Shown: positions 17,427 through 27,392 of the stretch, piece after piece
Layout of the letters: the number at the start of each line of letters is the position of its first letter
Numbering within the stretch: the stretch's first letter is position 1
Assembly: GCA_947164865.1 (NCBI GenBank)
Contig: CAMUYA010000025.1
Coordinates: forward strand, 1 to 49,675
DNA: 49,675 bases
Reading direction: 5' to 3'
DNA from: an uncultured Lachnospiraceae bacterium
Lineage (GTDB): Bacteria > Bacillota > Clostridia > Lachnospirales > Lachnospiraceae
Made by a program: the position numbers and the translations under genes
The notes under the pieces: model-generated
What the model saw: only the letters and a program-made list of their open reading frames with translations
The model's database searches: none
Told to the model about the DNA's origin: nothing

Positions 17427-18278
17427 TCATACTCTGTTCTGAAGCTTTACAGACTCAAGACAGTTTTTCATAAGCATTGCGATGGTCATGGGTCCCACAC
17501 CTCCCGGTACGGGGGTGATGGCACTGCAATGAGGCTCTGCGCTTTCAAAGTCCACATCACCGCAAAGCTTATTGTCTTCATTCCTGTGGATTCCCACATC
17601 GATCACAACAGCGCCTTCTTTGACGTATGAAGCATCTATCATTTTAGGCTTTCCGATGGCTACCACCAGTATGTCAGCTCTCTTTGTTACTTCCTTAAGG
17701 TCTTTTGTACGGCTGTGAGTGACGGTAACCGTTCCGTTCTCACGCAGAAGCAGCATTGCCATGGGCTTTCCCACAATATTGCTTCTTCCGATAACAACAC
17801 ATTCTTTGCCTTCTATGCTGTAGCCCGAGCGCTTTATAAGCTCGATAACTCCGGCAGGTGTACAGGATACAAATCCGGGCTTTCCGATAGATAACGCACC
17901 AACATTTACGGGATGAAATCCGTCCACATCCTTTAAGGGAGATATCTCATCAAGTATCTTCTCCTCATTTATAGACTTAGGAAGCGGAAGCTGTACAAGT
18001 ATACCGTTGCATTCGGGATTATCGTTTAAATCTCTTATGAGCTTAAGGAGTTCCTCTTCGGTCGTGCTCTCCGGAAGCTCGTAGGAAAGTGACTCAATAC
18101 CGCAGTATTCGCAGGCTTTCTTTTTGTTTCTTACGTATACGCTTGAAGCGGGATCGTTTCCCACCTGGATCACGGCAAGGGATACCTTAATACCGTTTTC
18201 CTTAAGCTTTTCGGTCTCCGCCTTTACTTCATCCTTAATCTGGGTAGATATTGTTTTTCCATCGATCAGTTTTGCCAT
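17427..18278 (-). CDS. folD: Methylene-THF dehydrogenase / methenyl-THF cyclohydrolase
   Basis: Bifunctional one-carbon enzyme interconverting 5,10-methylene-, methenyl- and 10-formyl-THF. 283 residues, standard. YVRNKKKACEYCGI contains the catalytic Tyr and Lys; GILVQLPLPKSINEEKIL and DVDGFHPVNVG are the family signatures, and VVIGRSNIVGKPMAMLLLRE is the NADP site. The C-terminal PVPGGVGPMTIAMLMKN is present. It follows fhs by 15 bases, so formate can pass to 10-formyl-THF and on to methylene-THF within one operon. Confidence 0.98.
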   Translation of the reverse strand: MAKLIDGKTISTQIKDEVKAETEKLKENGIKVSLAVIQVGNDPASSVYVRNKKKACEYCGIESLSYELPESTTEEELLKLIRDLNDNPECNGILVQLPLPKSINEEKILDEISPLKDVDGFHPVNVGALSIGKPGFVSCTPAGVIELIKRSGYSIEGKECVVIGRSNIVGKPMAMLLLRENGTVTVTHSRTKDLKEVTKRADILVVAIGKPKMIDASYVKEGAVVIDVGIHRNEDNKLCGDVDFESAEPHCSAITPVPGGVGPMTIAMLMKNCLESVKLQNRV

Positions 18279-18293
18279 GTTTTCCTCGCTTAT

Positions 18294-19964
18294 TTAAAAC
18301 AGTCCTGTTATCATTCCGTTTTCGTCAACATCTATATTATATGCGGCAGGGTTCTTGGGAAGTCCAGGCATAGTCATTACTGCGCCTGTCAGCACAACCA
18401 CAAATCCGGCACCGGCCGATACGTACACTTCTCTTACGGAAAGATCGAATCCTTCCGGGCGTCCCAGAAGAGTCGGATCATCCGAAAGCGAATACTGGTT
18501 CTTGGCCATGCACACGGGAAGCGATCCGAATCCGAGCTCCGTAAGCTTATCAAGCTGCTTTAATGCCGCAGGAGCAAATGTAACTGATGCTGCTCCGTAA
18601 ATCTCTTTTGCAACGGTTTCAACCTTTTCCTTAAGGGGCATCTCGTCGGGATAAAGAAGCTTAAATTCACTCTTTTTGTTCTCAAGTGTATCAAGCACTT
18701 TTTCCGCAAGAGCTATTCCGCCTTCTCCGCCCTTCGCCCACACTTCGGAAAGAGCAAATTCACATCCTCTTTCTTTACAGAAATTCTCTATAAATGAAAT
18801 CTCCGCAGGAGTATCCGATACAAAAGAATTGAGAGTTACAACAATAGGAACCTTGTATTTCTGAATATTTTCTATATGCTTTTCAAGGTTTACGATACCC
18901 TTTTTAAGAGCCTCAAGGTTTTCGGTCGAAAGGTCATCCTTTGCCACTCCGCCGTTATATTTAAGTGCTCTTACAGTTGCCACAAGCACAACGGCATCGG
19001 GTTTTAATCCTGTCTGTCTGCACTTTATATCAAAGAATTTCTCTGCGCCAAGATCGGCACCGAAGCCCGCCTCAGTGATACAGTAATCCGCCATACTAAG
19101 CGCAGCTTTGGTGGCTCTAACCGAATTACATCCATGAGCGATATTTGCAAAAGGCCCGCCGTGCACCAGAGCGGGTGTATGCTCGAGAGTCTGTATAAGG
19201 TTAGGCTTGATGGCATCCTTAAGAAGAGCCGCCATAGCACCCACCGCACCGATCTGATCGGCGGTAACGGTCTTTCCCGCAAGATCGTAAGCCACAACGA
19301 TCCTTGCCAGCCTGTCCTTCAGATCCTTCATATTTTCCGCCAGGCAAAGGATAGCCATGATCTCACTGGCTACAGTGATAACAAAATGATCTTCACGGAC
19401 AAAGCCGTCTGCCTTTGCACCAAGTCCGATAACAATGTTTCTCAGCGCTCTGTCATTCATATCAAGGCATCTTTTCCACACGATGCTTCTGGTGTCGATA
19501 TTAAGGCGATTTCCCTGCTGAATGTGGTTGTCTATCAAGGCTGCAAGCAGATTGTTGGCAGAAGTTATGGCATGAAAATCTCCTGTAAAGTGAAGATTCA
19601 ACTCCTCCATGGGAACCACCTGTGCATATCCGCCCCCTGCGGCACCGCCTTTTATTCCGAAGCAGGGACCGAGAGAAGGCTCTCTTAAAGCGATAACCGC
19701 TTTCTTTCCGAGCTTTCCGAATGCCTGTCCGAGCCCTACCGTGGTTGTGGTTTTTCCTTCTCCTGCCGGAGTGGGATTAATAGCAGTGACAAGGATCAGT
19801 TTTCCCTGTTTGTTGTTACCGGATTTTGACAGGAACTCCTCTGAAAGCTTTGCTTTGTATTTTCCGTATAGCTCAAGATCATCCTCGGTAATTCCAAGCT
19901 TACCCGCAACCTCTGTGATCTTTAAAAGTTCTGCCTGCTGTGCTATTTCGATGTCACTTTTCAT
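18294..19964 (-). CDS. fhs: Formate--tetrahydrofolate ligase
   Basis: ATP-dependent formylation of THF with formate, giving 10-formyl-THF for purine synthesis, fMet-tRNA and, in acetogens, the methyl branch of the Wood-Ljungdahl route. 556 residues, family length. The P-loop is [19 protein letters not shown] (about 64-82), followed by [23 protein letters not shown] at 19964. It starts 33 bases after the FtsK-type gene. No other Wood-Ljungdahl genes are in the window, so an acetogenic role cannot be claimed. Confidence 0.98.
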   Translation of the reverse strand: MKSDIEIAQQAELLKITEVAGKLGITEDDLELYGKYKAKLSEEFLSKSGNNKQGKLILVTAINPTPAGEGKTTTTVGLGQAFGKLGKKAVIALREPSLGPCFGIKGGAAGGGYAQVVPMEELNLHFTGDFHAITSANNLLAALIDNHIQQGNRLNIDTRSIVWKRCLDMNDRALRNIVIGLGAKADGFVREDHFVITVASEIMAILCLAENMKDLKDRLARIVVAYDLAGKTVTADQIGAVGAMAALLKDAIKPNLIQTLEHTPALVHGGPFANIAHGCNSVRATKAALSMADYCITEAGFGADLGAEKFFDIKCRQTGLKPDAVVLVATVRALKYNGGVAKDDLSTENLEALKKGIVNLEKHIENIQKYKVPIVVTLNSFVSDTPAEISFIENFCKERGCEFALSEVWAKGGEGGIALAEKVLDTLENKKSEFKLLYPDEMPLKEKVETVAKEIYGAASVTFAPAALKQLDKLTELGFGSLPVCMAKNQYSLSDDPTLLGRPEGFDLSVREVYVSAGAGFVVVLTGAVMTMPGLPKNPAAYNIDVDENGMITGLF

Positions 19965-19997
19965 AATGAATCATTTCCCTTTTTATCTTAACCGCAA

Positions 19998-22900
19998 TTA
20001 TTGATTGCTATTCAGATAGCTTTCAAATTCTTCTATCGTCATAAGTATCTCACGTGCTTTGGTTCCGGATTCGGCACCCACCACGCCTTCTTCCGCAAGT
20101 GAATCCATTATCCTTGCAGCTCTGTTAAAGCCGATCTTGAGCATTCTCTGCAGATATCCGATGGATGCCTTACCGCTGTTAATTATACATCTTCCGGCTT
20201 CGGCAAAAAGCTCGTCTCTTCCGTTTGAGTCACTGTCATCGGCAGAAGCGCCCGCACCTTTAGATCCGGAGCTTGCCATTGTATCAAGGGTCTGCGCCGT
20301 GATCCCGCTCTTTTGAGCAAATTCGTTATGCAGCCTCTGATCCTTCAAAAATCCAACTACTTTTGATACTTCATCATCCGAAACAAAAGCTCCCTGCACA
20401 CGCTCGGGCTTTGATTTTCCCTGAGGGAAGAAAAGCATATCTCCTTTTCCCAGAAGCTTTTCCGCTCCGACCGTATCAAGTATGGTTCTTGAGTCCACAC
20501 CGCTTGATACGGCAAAGGCCATACGGCTTGGCATGTTTGCTTTGATAAGACCTGTGATGACATCAACGGAAGGTCTCTGCGTAGCAACTACAAGATGAAT
20601 GCCGCAGGCTCTGGCAAGCTGAGCCAGACGGCAGATAGCTTCCTCTACTTCCTTTCCGCACACCATCATAAGATCAGCAAGCTCATCTATGATGATAACG
20701 ATCTTGGGAAGCTTGAAATGAGAAAGATCTCCTGCCGACATTTCTCTTAACTCCAAATCGGACATTATCGATACCTTTTCGTTATATCCTTTAAGATCTC
20801 TTACGCCCAGCTCGGCAAACTTTTTGTACCGAAGGTCCATTTCCTTTACGCCCCAGGCCAGCGCTGCAGCGGCCTTTTTGGGATCTGTCACAACGGGAAG
20901 CATAAGATGCGGTATTCCGTTATATACCGAAAGCTCCACCACTTTGGGGTCTATCATTATCATCTGCACTTCATCCGGAGATGACTTGTAGATGATGCTC
21001 ATTATCAGTGTGTTGATGCAGACTGATTTACCCGAACCGGTAGCTCCTGCAATAAGCACGTGGGGCATCTTTCCGATATCGGAAATGATCACATCACCGC
21101 TGATGTTTTTACCAACCGCAAAGCTGAGCGACGAATCCGACTCTTTGAATTCCTTACTGTCTATCAGTTCCCTTAAAGAAACCATTGAGTTTTCTTTATT
21201 CGGAACCTCTATTCCGACTGCGGATTTGCCCGGTATCGGAGCTTCTATCCTTATATCAGCCGAAGCAAGCGCAAGCTTTATATCATCCGCGAGGCCAAGT
21301 ATCTTGGATACTTTTGTTCCCGGCTCGAGAGTCATCTCATATCTGGTAACGGAAGGACCCCTTACGGCGTCGGTCATTTCAACATTAACGCCGAAATAGT
21401 GAAGTGTATCCTGCAGATTTCTTTTTGTCTCTTCCAGTTCCTCTTTGGATGAGCCCTTTCCTGCCTTGGCGGCTTTGAGATAAGATATCGGAGGTATCTT
21501 ATATGCCGCGTTTCTGTAAGCAGGCTCACTGTTTGCCTGTCCGGCAGGCTCTGCAGGAGCAGATGCGCCTTGGTTTTCCCTTGAAGCCGCATTTTCACGG
21601 ATTCTATCCGCTACGGACACTTTTTCTTCGCTATCTTCGGAAGGAGCAACTGCACGAGGTCTTGTTCTTTCGGGAACTCTGGTTATCACCTTATTTACAG
21701 GGTGTTCATCTTTGTCCTTACTCTCGTATGCACTCTCAGCCTGCGAGTATGTATCGGCTTGACGATACTGATCATCCGAATACGGGTCACTTCTGTACTG
21801 TTCCCGGGCGTAGCCTTCTTCATAGGCGGGTCTGGGTGAAAAATCTTCATAGGGCTTATCTTCATCTTCTCCGTCCATCGGCTCGTACTGCTCTTTTAAT
21901 TCTATGTTATGTTCGGAACGCACATCCTGTTTGGTAAAGTTAAATACCGGCCTTCCGTACATATCAACAATTGTATCGCCCCTCTGAAGACGGGCATTCA
22001 TTATACCGGATTCTTCGATATAAGTGTTATCATCCGACCTTTTTTCAGAGTCGGTGTAGCTGTCATCATAACCGGAGAGCTGCGTATACTGATTGTTTCC
22101 AGATATCTCGTGGACATCCTGCCTTTCACTGTATTGATCATAAGCAGGTCGTTCTTCGCGAGGCTCAGCAACTTTCAGGATAGAATCATTCTCTTTTGCC
22201 TCACGGTTAAATCTCTTTTCTTCTTCTCGCTTTTCTTTTGTGGCATTCCATCTTTCCCGCATCGCCTCCCTTATGGTAGGTTTGTATTCGGGCTCGGTGT
22301 TGGCCATGGGAACCGGAGGAAGCTCTGAGATTTCTTTCTTAACATCCTCGGGATCATCGACATAGTATTCTTCTGATTCGTTATCATTTACCTGAGGACT
22401 TATATTTCCTTTTAATTTATCGTGAAGATTCGGAAGTCTGGCGGGATCATTAGCGGCGATCTGCTTTGATCTTCTTCTCTCTTCGTGCTCCTCATAAAAC
22501 GACTTTCCTTTTCCGATCAGATCTGAACCTTTATTCTTAATAGCCTCAATAAAGGATTTCTCTGTAAGCACAATAAGGCAGATTACGATACAGAGTATCA
22601 GGATAAGGACAAGTCCCACATTTCCAAGGCCCGACTTTATCAGATAAGCAATGCTTCCGGATATAAGTCCGCCTCCGCATCTTCCGCCTTTTCCAAGCTT
22701 GAAAAGCTCAACAAAACTGTAGCTTTCCATTCCCACTCCGGTTTTGCTGATCATATCGCAAATGATGGAAATAAGGAAATAAAGAGCGGTGGATGCTATA
22801 AGTTTTTTCATTGCGGTGCGGTTGCCTTTGTTGGCTTTGTAGAAAAACAGCGCTACAACTGCAAGAGGTGGGAATACATAAGCCATGAATCCCCATACTC

Positions 22901-23150
22901 CGAACATAAAGCCGCTCACAGCTTTTCCGAATGCACCGATTATACCGAAATTGCAAAGAAAAAGGAGAAGCATCACAGCAACAAAAATGATGGTTCCTAT
23001 TTCCGATTGCATTTCTCTTTCTTTTTCATCACGAAGTGCTTCCTCTATGGGAGTCTCTCTGCGGGGCTGTCTTTCATGGTTTGAAGGACGTTCGCCCGGT
23101 CTTCTTCCCGAAGAGTTACTGCTTCTGCGTGAAGGGTTTGTCTGTGCCAT
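19998..23150 (-). CDS. DNA translocase FtsK/SpoIIIE
   Basis: Membrane-anchored DNA pump that moves chromosome ends through the closing septum (FtsK) or into the forespore (SpoIIIE). 1050 residues: a basic N-terminus, about four hydrophobic helices (about 45-185), a long acidic, low-complexity linker (about 220-570), then the motor with Walker [18 protein letters not shown] (near 695-712), [17 protein letters not shown] and [19 protein letters not shown], and a C-terminal winged-helix gamma domain (about 985-1040). The linker is longer than in SpoIIIE of Bacillus subtilis. The sequence alone does not separate the FtsK from the SpoIIIE role; no sporulation genes are nearby. Confidence 0.96.
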   Translation of the reverse strand: MAQTNPSRRSSNSSGRRPGERPSNHERQPRRETPIEEALRDEKEREMQSEIGTIIFVAVMLLLFLCNFGIIGAFGKAVSGFMFGVWGFMAYVFPPLAVVALFFYKANKGNRTAMKKLIASTALYFLISIICDMISKTGVGMESYSFVELFKLGKGGRCGGGLISGSIAYLIKSGLGNVGLVLILILCIVICLIVLTEKSFIEAIKNKGSDLIGKGKSFYEEHEERRRSKQIAANDPARLPNLHDKLKGNISPQVNDNESEEYYVDDPEDVKKEISELPPVPMANTEPEYKPTIREAMRERWNATKEKREEEKRFNREAKENDSILKVAEPREERPAYDQYSERQDVHEISGNNQYTQLSGYDDSYTDSEKRSDDNTYIEESGIMNARLQRGDTIVDMYGRPVFNFTKQDVRSEHNIELKEQYEPMDGEDEDKPYEDFSPRPAYEEGYAREQYRSDPYSDDQYRQADTYSQAESAYESKDKDEHPVNKVITRVPERTRPRAVAPSEDSEEKVSVADRIRENAASRENQGASAPAEPAGQANSEPAYRNAAYKIPPISYLKAAKAGKGSSKEELEETKRNLQDTLHYFGVNVEMTDAVRGPSVTRYEMTLEPGTKVSKILGLADDIKLALASADIRIEAPIPGKSAVGIEVPNKENSMVSLRELIDSKEFKESDSSLSFAVGKNISGDVIISDIGKMPHVLIAGATGSGKSVCINTLIMSIIYKSSPDEVQMIMIDPKVVELSVYNGIPHLMLPVVTDPKKAAAALAWGVKEMDLRYKKFAELGVRDLKGYNEKVSIMSDLELREMSAGDLSHFKLPKIVIIIDELADLMMVCGKEVEEAICRLAQLARACGIHLVVATQRPSVDVITGLIKANMPSRMAFAVSSGVDSRTILDTVGAEKLLGKGDMLFFPQGKSKPERVQGAFVSDDEVSKVVGFLKDQRLHNEFAQKSGITAQTLDTMASSGSKGAGASADDSDSNGRDELFAEAGRCIINSGKASIGYLQRMLKIGFNRAARIMDSLAEEGVVGAESGTKAREILMTIEEFESYLNSNQ

Positions 23151-23168
23151 TTAAATAGATCTCACATT

Positions 23169-24692
23169 CTAAATATCGTAATCCGCGTTTTCGGATACGT
23201 AATAATCATATTCTGCCCGGCTGCCTGTCTCGTGCTTCTTGGGCATCGGAAGCGGGTTTTCCAGCGGTGTTCCCGGTTTAAACTCCGGTTCCGGGACTGT
23301 TTTATCTTCAGCCGTACTTACTTCTTTTATATCATTAGTTTTAACATCTTCAATCTTTACTTCTTCTGTCTTTGCTTCTTCTGTCTTTGTTTCTTTTGTC
23401 TTTACTTCTTCTGTCTTTGCTTCTTCTGTCTTTACTTCTTCTGTCTTTACTTCTTCAGTCACTGACTTTTTTTCTACTGCCTGTACTTTTTCATTTTCTA
23501 CTTCCGGCTTTATAGATTCCTCTTCATCGGATATCTCTTCTTCGATGAGCCCGCCATCACTCTTTTCTGTCTTTTCGTCGGTGTCAGCCTTTTTCTCCTT
23601 TACAAAAGTATTTGAAAATGATACAGCCGCGAGTGCTACAAAGAGGAAAAACGCAGCCGATCCTATAGCAGCTTCATTTGTATGAATTCCGAAAAAACAC
23701 ATTATGAGCAGCGAAAAGCAGGTTATAACAAGAATGATCTCTTTTCTTCCGTTTTTCTTCAGGTATCCGGCGGGTATTCCGGCCATTAGAAGAATTGAAA
23801 CAACCGCACCGGTGACAATGTCTGCGGAATGCGAAAAATTAACAGCGGGACCGGTTCTGAAATTGAACCTCTCGTAAACGGTATCTCTAAGAGTTGATAT
23901 GAAATCGGATCCTCCCAACAGGCTTATCACAAATGTTCCTGCCGAAAACCCGATAAATATAAGCACTATGTAAAGAAGCAGTGTGATCTTCTTGGCAAAA
24001 TAATGAGGTTTAACAGCATAGTAAAGAACCAGAACGGGTACTAATGCCAATGCTGATATGTCGTATGACAGAAGGAAACCGAAAACAAAGCCTCCAAAAA
24101 CAGCAGGAATGAACTCTTTTTCCTTCAAAACCATCAGATCGGTCGTGAATACTACAAGAAGCGCAAACAAAAGAATAATAAGATATTCATTAAATGCCAG
24201 GTTCGGATTCATTCCGGTAAATGTCGGTGAAAACATGATCACCGCCTCAGCTATCAGAGCTGCGGTGTAACCGGAAAGACGCCTTAAAAGATAAAACGCA
24301 CAGGCTCCCAATGCCACCTGAAGGATCATGTCATATCTGAAAGATCCAATGGCAGAGGCGAATGAACCTGCGTTTTCATTGTAAATAAAGAATCTGCAAA
24401 AAACACCCAGAAGCAGCAGGAAAACAAACATAAAATACGAAAATGCTTTCACGCTTTTATCTGATGAGGTGCCTTTGGACGGTTTATCTTCCAAATGCTT
24501 TTTGGCCGAAAAGGCCGCAAAACATATACCTGTCATTATAAGAGTAAATAATACGGTCAGCAGTAATCCTATGCCCTGATCGATGTGGAAATAATCGGAC
24601 ATACGGGTAAAAATGAGTGCAGAAAACAAGAGGGTCAATATTCCGTAGATAATCCAGATCATATTGCCGAATTTAGTTTTCTTCAGTTCCAT
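23169..24692 (-). CDS. Polytopic membrane protein, possible lipid-linked glycosyltransferase, with repetitive C-tail
   Basis: 507 residues with about 11 hydrophobic segments (about 10-370), resembling GT39/ArnT-type integral membrane glycosyltransferases, although no catalytic motif can be named with certainty. After the last helix comes a charged cytoplasmic tail (about 375-507) with seven 5-residue KTEE-type repeats and an acidic/proline segment. The start overlaps the end of the GT2 gene by 20 bases. GT2 enzymes that make polyprenyl-phosphate sugars are often paired with such membrane transferases, so the two probably modify a cell-surface polymer together. Confidence 0.72.
   Translation of the reverse strand: MELKKTKFGNMIWIIYGILTLLFSALIFTRMSDYFHIDQGIGLLLTVLFTLIMTGICFAAFSAKKHLEDKPSKGTSSDKSVKAFSYFMFVFLLLLGVFCRFFIYNENAGSFASAIGSFRYDMILQVALGACAFYLLRRLSGYTAALIAEAVIMFSPTFTGMNPNLAFNEYLIILLFALLVVFTTDLMVLKEKEFIPAVFGGFVFGFLLSYDISALALVPVLVLYYAVKPHYFAKKITLLLYIVLIFIGFSAGTFVISLLGGSDFISTLRDTVYERFNFRTGPAVNFSHSADIVTGAVVSILLMAGIPAGYLKKNGRKEIILVITCFSLLIMCFFGIHTNEAAIGSAAFFLFVALAAVSFSNTFVKEKKADTDEKTEKSDGGLIEEEISDEEESIKPEVENEKVQAVEKKSVTEEVKTEEVKTEEAKTEEVKTKETKTEEAKTEEVKIEDVKTNDIKEVSTAEDKTVPEPEFKPGTPLENPLPMPKKHETGSRAEYDYYVSENADYDI
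23356..23460. repeat. 15-bp in-frame tandem repeat, seven units
   Basis: Seven 15-base units close to TTTACTTCTTCTGTC (plus strand) lie inside the C-terminal tail of the membrane protein gene at 23169-24692. They encode a Lys-Thr-Glu-Glu-Val/Ala pentapeptide repeat. The unit length keeps frame, so gain or loss of units would alter only tail length. Confidence 0.9.
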
Positions 24693-25635
24693 CCGAAAGC
24701 ACCTTCTCTATATTATATCTTGGTCTGTGTTTTACTTCGATATACACTTTACCGATATATTGTCCAACAAGCCCGATGGCCAGAAGCTGCAGACCTCCTA
24801 TGAACCATATGGACAGTATCAGTGAAGTCCAGCCCGGAGCTACATTACCCAGGCAATAAGATACGATCGCATAAATAGCCGCAGCTATTGCAACAAAGAT
24901 CATTGCAAAACCGATACCAAGTATCATATTGATGGGCTTGATGCTGAATGATGAAATACCGTTAAATGCCAGAGCCAGCATCTTGCTTAAAGGATATTTT
25001 GAAACACCTGCCGCCCTTTCAAGCCTTTGATAATAAACACAATCCGTTTTGTATCCGAGTGTGGGGACTATACCCCTGAGAAACAGATTGGTCTCTTCAT
25101 AATGAGAGAACTGCTCCACCGCACGCCTGCTCATCAATCTGAAATCTGCGTGATTGTATACTGTTTTTACGCCCATGGAAGCCATCAGTTTATAAAAAGC
25201 CTGAGCTGAAGTCCGTTTAAAGAAAGAATCGGTTTTTCTGTCGGAACGTACACCGTAAACGATATCGCATCCCTCGTGATACTTATCGATCATCTCTTCG
25301 ATAACTCTGACATCATCCTGCAGATCGGCATCTATGGAAACAGTGACATCGCACAGATCCTTTGCTGTGATAAGGCCCGCAGTAAGAGCAAACTGGTGTC
25401 CTACGTTACCGGCAAGTTTCACCCCATATACCTGTACCGGATGCTGCCGGTGCGCTGCCTCTATAAGATCCCACGTGGCATCTTTGCTTCCGTCATTTAC
25501 AAACATCACAAAGCTGTCAGCTGCTATCTTTCCCTTTGCGACAAGGTCATCAAGCACTCCTCTGAGCGCAGGCTCCGATATAGGAAATACTTCTTCTTCA
25601 TTGTAGCAAGGAACTACGATCCCTAATCTGTCCAT
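24673..25635 (-). CDS. Glycosyltransferase family 2, polyprenyl-phosphate sugar synthase type
   Basis: Predicted to transfer a sugar from a nucleotide donor to undecaprenyl phosphate on the inner face of the membrane. About 320 residues: GT2 domain beginning GIVVPCYNEEEVFPIS, metal-binding DADLQDD near residue 95, NHADFRLMSRRAVEQF near 170, then two C-terminal transmembrane helices (about 230-255 and 265-290), as in GtrB/ArnC/DPM1-type enzymes. The frame opens with GTG at 25668 next to the yebC stop, but ATG at 25635 with AGGAGAGG directly upstream gives the usual N-terminus. It overlaps the next membrane protein gene. Confidence 0.9.
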   Translation of the reverse strand: MDRLGIVVPCYNEEEVFPISEPALRGVLDDLVAKGKIAADSFVMFVNDGSKDATWDLIEAAHRQHPVQVYGVKLAGNVGHQFALTAGLITAKDLCDVTVSIDADLQDDVRVIEEMIDKYHEGCDIVYGVRSDRKTDSFFKRTSAQAFYKLMASMGVKTVYNHADFRLMSRRAVEQFSHYEETNLFLRGIVPTLGYKTDCVYYQRLERAAGVSKYPLSKMLALAFNGISSFSIKPINMILGIGFAMIFVAIAAAIYAIVSYCLGNVAPGWTSLILSIWFIGGLQLLAIGLVGQYIGKVYIEVKHRPRYNIEKVLSDGTEEN

Positions 25636-25664
25636 ACCCTCTCCTAAATGATCCTTAACTTTTA

Positions 25665-26399
25665 TCACTCATCCCAATTGTGATATACAGCCTGTACATC
25701 ATCATCGTCATCGAGCATATCAAGAGTCTTCTGGAGACCTTTTATCGCCTCTTCATCGGTAAGCTCAACGTAATTCTGGGGTATCATTGTGATCTCGGCA
25801 CTCACCATTGGAATCTTGGCTTCCTCAAGAGCTTTTCTTACCGCTTCAAGAGTCTCTTCCTTGGGCTCGGTGAGCACTTCATAGCTGTCATCTTCTGCCG
25901 CAAAATCCTCGGCTCCGGAATCAAGCGCCAGCATCATCACATCATCTTCTGGCATCTCACATTCTTCCTTGTCGATGATGATCTGACCTTTTTTGTCAAA
26001 CATATATGATACGCAGCCCTGAGTTCCGACATTTCCGCCGCCCTTTGTGAATGCGCTTCTAACGTTGGCTGCGGTACGGTTTTTGTTATCGGTAAGGGCA
26101 TCAACGATAATAGCAGTTCCGCCCGGGCCATATCCTTCATAGGTAACGTACTCGTAATTCACGCCGCTTCCCTCACCCGCAGCCTTCTTGATACCTCTGT
26201 CAATGGTATCGTTTGGCATGTTGTTTGCTTTAGCTTTTGCTATTACGGTAGCGAGCTTGAAATTGTTATTGGGATCGGGTCCGCCCTCTTTAACCGCTAC
26301 GGCTATCTCTCTTCCGATAATGGTAAAGATCTTGCCTTTTGCAGCATCGTTTTTTTCCTTTTTGTGTTTAATGTTTGCAAATTTTGAATGTCCTGACAT
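25665..26399 (-). CDS. YebC/PmpR family protein (TACO1-like)
   Basis: Conserved 244-residue protein; family members act in translation of proline-rich sequences and/or as transcription regulators. The N-terminus [20 protein letters not shown] and the block [20 protein letters not shown] are diagnostic, with the acidic C-terminal domain following. AGGAAGG nine bases before the ATG (26399) is a strong ribosome site, and a recognisable promoter lies about 40 bases further upstream. It appears to start a new transcription unit that continues into the glycosyltransferase genes. Confidence 0.96.
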   Translation of the reverse strand: MSGHSKFANIKHKKEKNDAAKGKIFTIIGREIAVAVKEGGPDPNNNFKLATVIAKAKANNMPNDTIDRGIKKAAGEGSGVNYEYVTYEGYGPGGTAIIVDALTDNKNRTAANVRSAFTKGGGNVGTQGCVSYMFDKKGQIIIDKEECEMPEDDVMMLALDSGAEDFAAEDDSYEVLTEPKEETLEAVRKALEEAKIPMVSAEITMIPQNYVELTDEEAIKGLQKTLDMLDDDDDVQAVYHNWDE

Positions 26400-26437
26400 A
26401 AATACAATCCTTCCTGTTAAGAATATTTAACCTATAT

Positions 26438-26466
26438 ATAATACCAAATATAGACTGTTTGTTCAA
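26438..26466 (-). promoter_or_regulatory. Sigma-A-type promoter of yebC
   Basis: On the minus strand TTGAAC (26461-26466) and TATTAT (26438-26443) are separated by exactly 17 bases. They match the consensus at four and five of six positions. The predicted transcript starts about 30 bases before the yebC ATG. The remaining part of the gap to the lipid kinase stop shows no clear terminator. Confidence 0.65.
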
Positions 26467-26513
26467 GCAATGCACAAGTACAAGTGGTTTTGATATAAAC
26501 TCATTACATGTAC

Positions 26514-27368
26514 TTAACCTGTAACCACCTCATATTCGGTCACGTTTCTGACAGTCTCTCCGTCTATCTGAAGCGCACAGGGTCTGTCGAACTTAACCTT
26601 TACGTTATTGCCGGTATAGATCTTGACAACCTTTTCCTTTTTTACATGTGCGCCCTTAAAGATATTGGGGAATACAATAAGTGCGGTAAGCGCCGAACCG
26701 GTCTTGTAGGTCATGATTGAAACCTTTTTATCCTCGGCAAGTCTGTCCTGATCGGGGCAGGCCATCATTCCTCCTCCGTAGAATCTTCCTTTCATGGTGG
26801 GAACAAGCCATGCCTTATTGACGGTAAAATCGTTGCCGTCAATACATACCGTAGCATTTACGGGCTTAAAGTGGAAAAGGATGCCCTTGATGGCTATTCC
26901 GGTATAATTTACAGGCTTATCGGACTTGGCTCTCTGCTCATCACCCACTTCGCAGCAGTAACCGTCGATTCCGTATCCGATACCGTTTATGAATTTTGAC
27001 CTGTTACCGTTAATGATGACCTCGGGAAGATTCTTAAAGAATCTGTTGATATCCTTAACGATCTCGCCCTGTTCGACGCCGATATCTCTGATAAAATCAT
27101 TTCCGGTTCCGGTAGCATAGTAATCAAGAGGAATATCTTTGGTGGCATCGGTGGTATGGTTTACATAATAGTTGAGGGTGCCGTCTCCTCCGCAAAGGAT
27201 CACTCTTTCATCACTGCCAAGGCTCTGCATATATGAATCATAGCTGTCTATCTTACGAACATCCACATATTCGAGCCTGCAGTCTGCAAGCTTTTCCTCC
27301 AGTTTCTTAGCATCCGCAAGACCGCGTCTGTTATTTGAAACTCCGTTATAAAGAATCTTGTACTCCAT
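26514..27368 (-). CDS. Diacylglycerol/lipid kinase family protein
   Basis: Soluble kinase of the DagK/YegS/sphingosine-kinase family, predicted to phosphorylate a lipid such as diacylglycerol. 284 residues. The catalytic and nucleotide loop is VILCGGDGTLNYYVN near 56-70, and the second conserved block is YYATGTGNDFIRDIG near 83-97. The C-terminal beta domain ends in ALQIDGETVRN. ATG at 27368 follows GGGAGG. It starts 24 bases after alaS, so it may be read from the glyS promoter. True substrate not known from sequence. Confidence 0.92.
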   Translation of the reverse strand: MEYKILYNGVSNNRRGLADAKKLEEKLADCRLEYVDVRKIDSYDSYMQSLGSDERVILCGGDGTLNYYVNHTTDATKDIPLDYYATGTGNDFIRDIGVEQGEIVKDINRFFKNLPEVIINGNRSKFINGIGYGIDGYCCEVGDEQRAKSDKPVNYTGIAIKGILFHFKPVNATVCIDGNDFTVNKAWLVPTMKGRFYGGGMMACPDQDRLAEDKKVSIMTYKTGSALTALIVFPNIFKGAHVKKEKVVKIYTGNNVKVKFDRPCALQIDGETVRNVTEYEVVTG

Positions 27369-27392
27369 ACCTTTTGCCTCCCTGATGTTTAT

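Noticed and set aside
26467..26513. Terminator of the lipid kinase gene from the AAGTACATG / CACTTGTACTT inverted repeat
   Set aside because: Pairing is imperfect with a large loop and no U-run follows.
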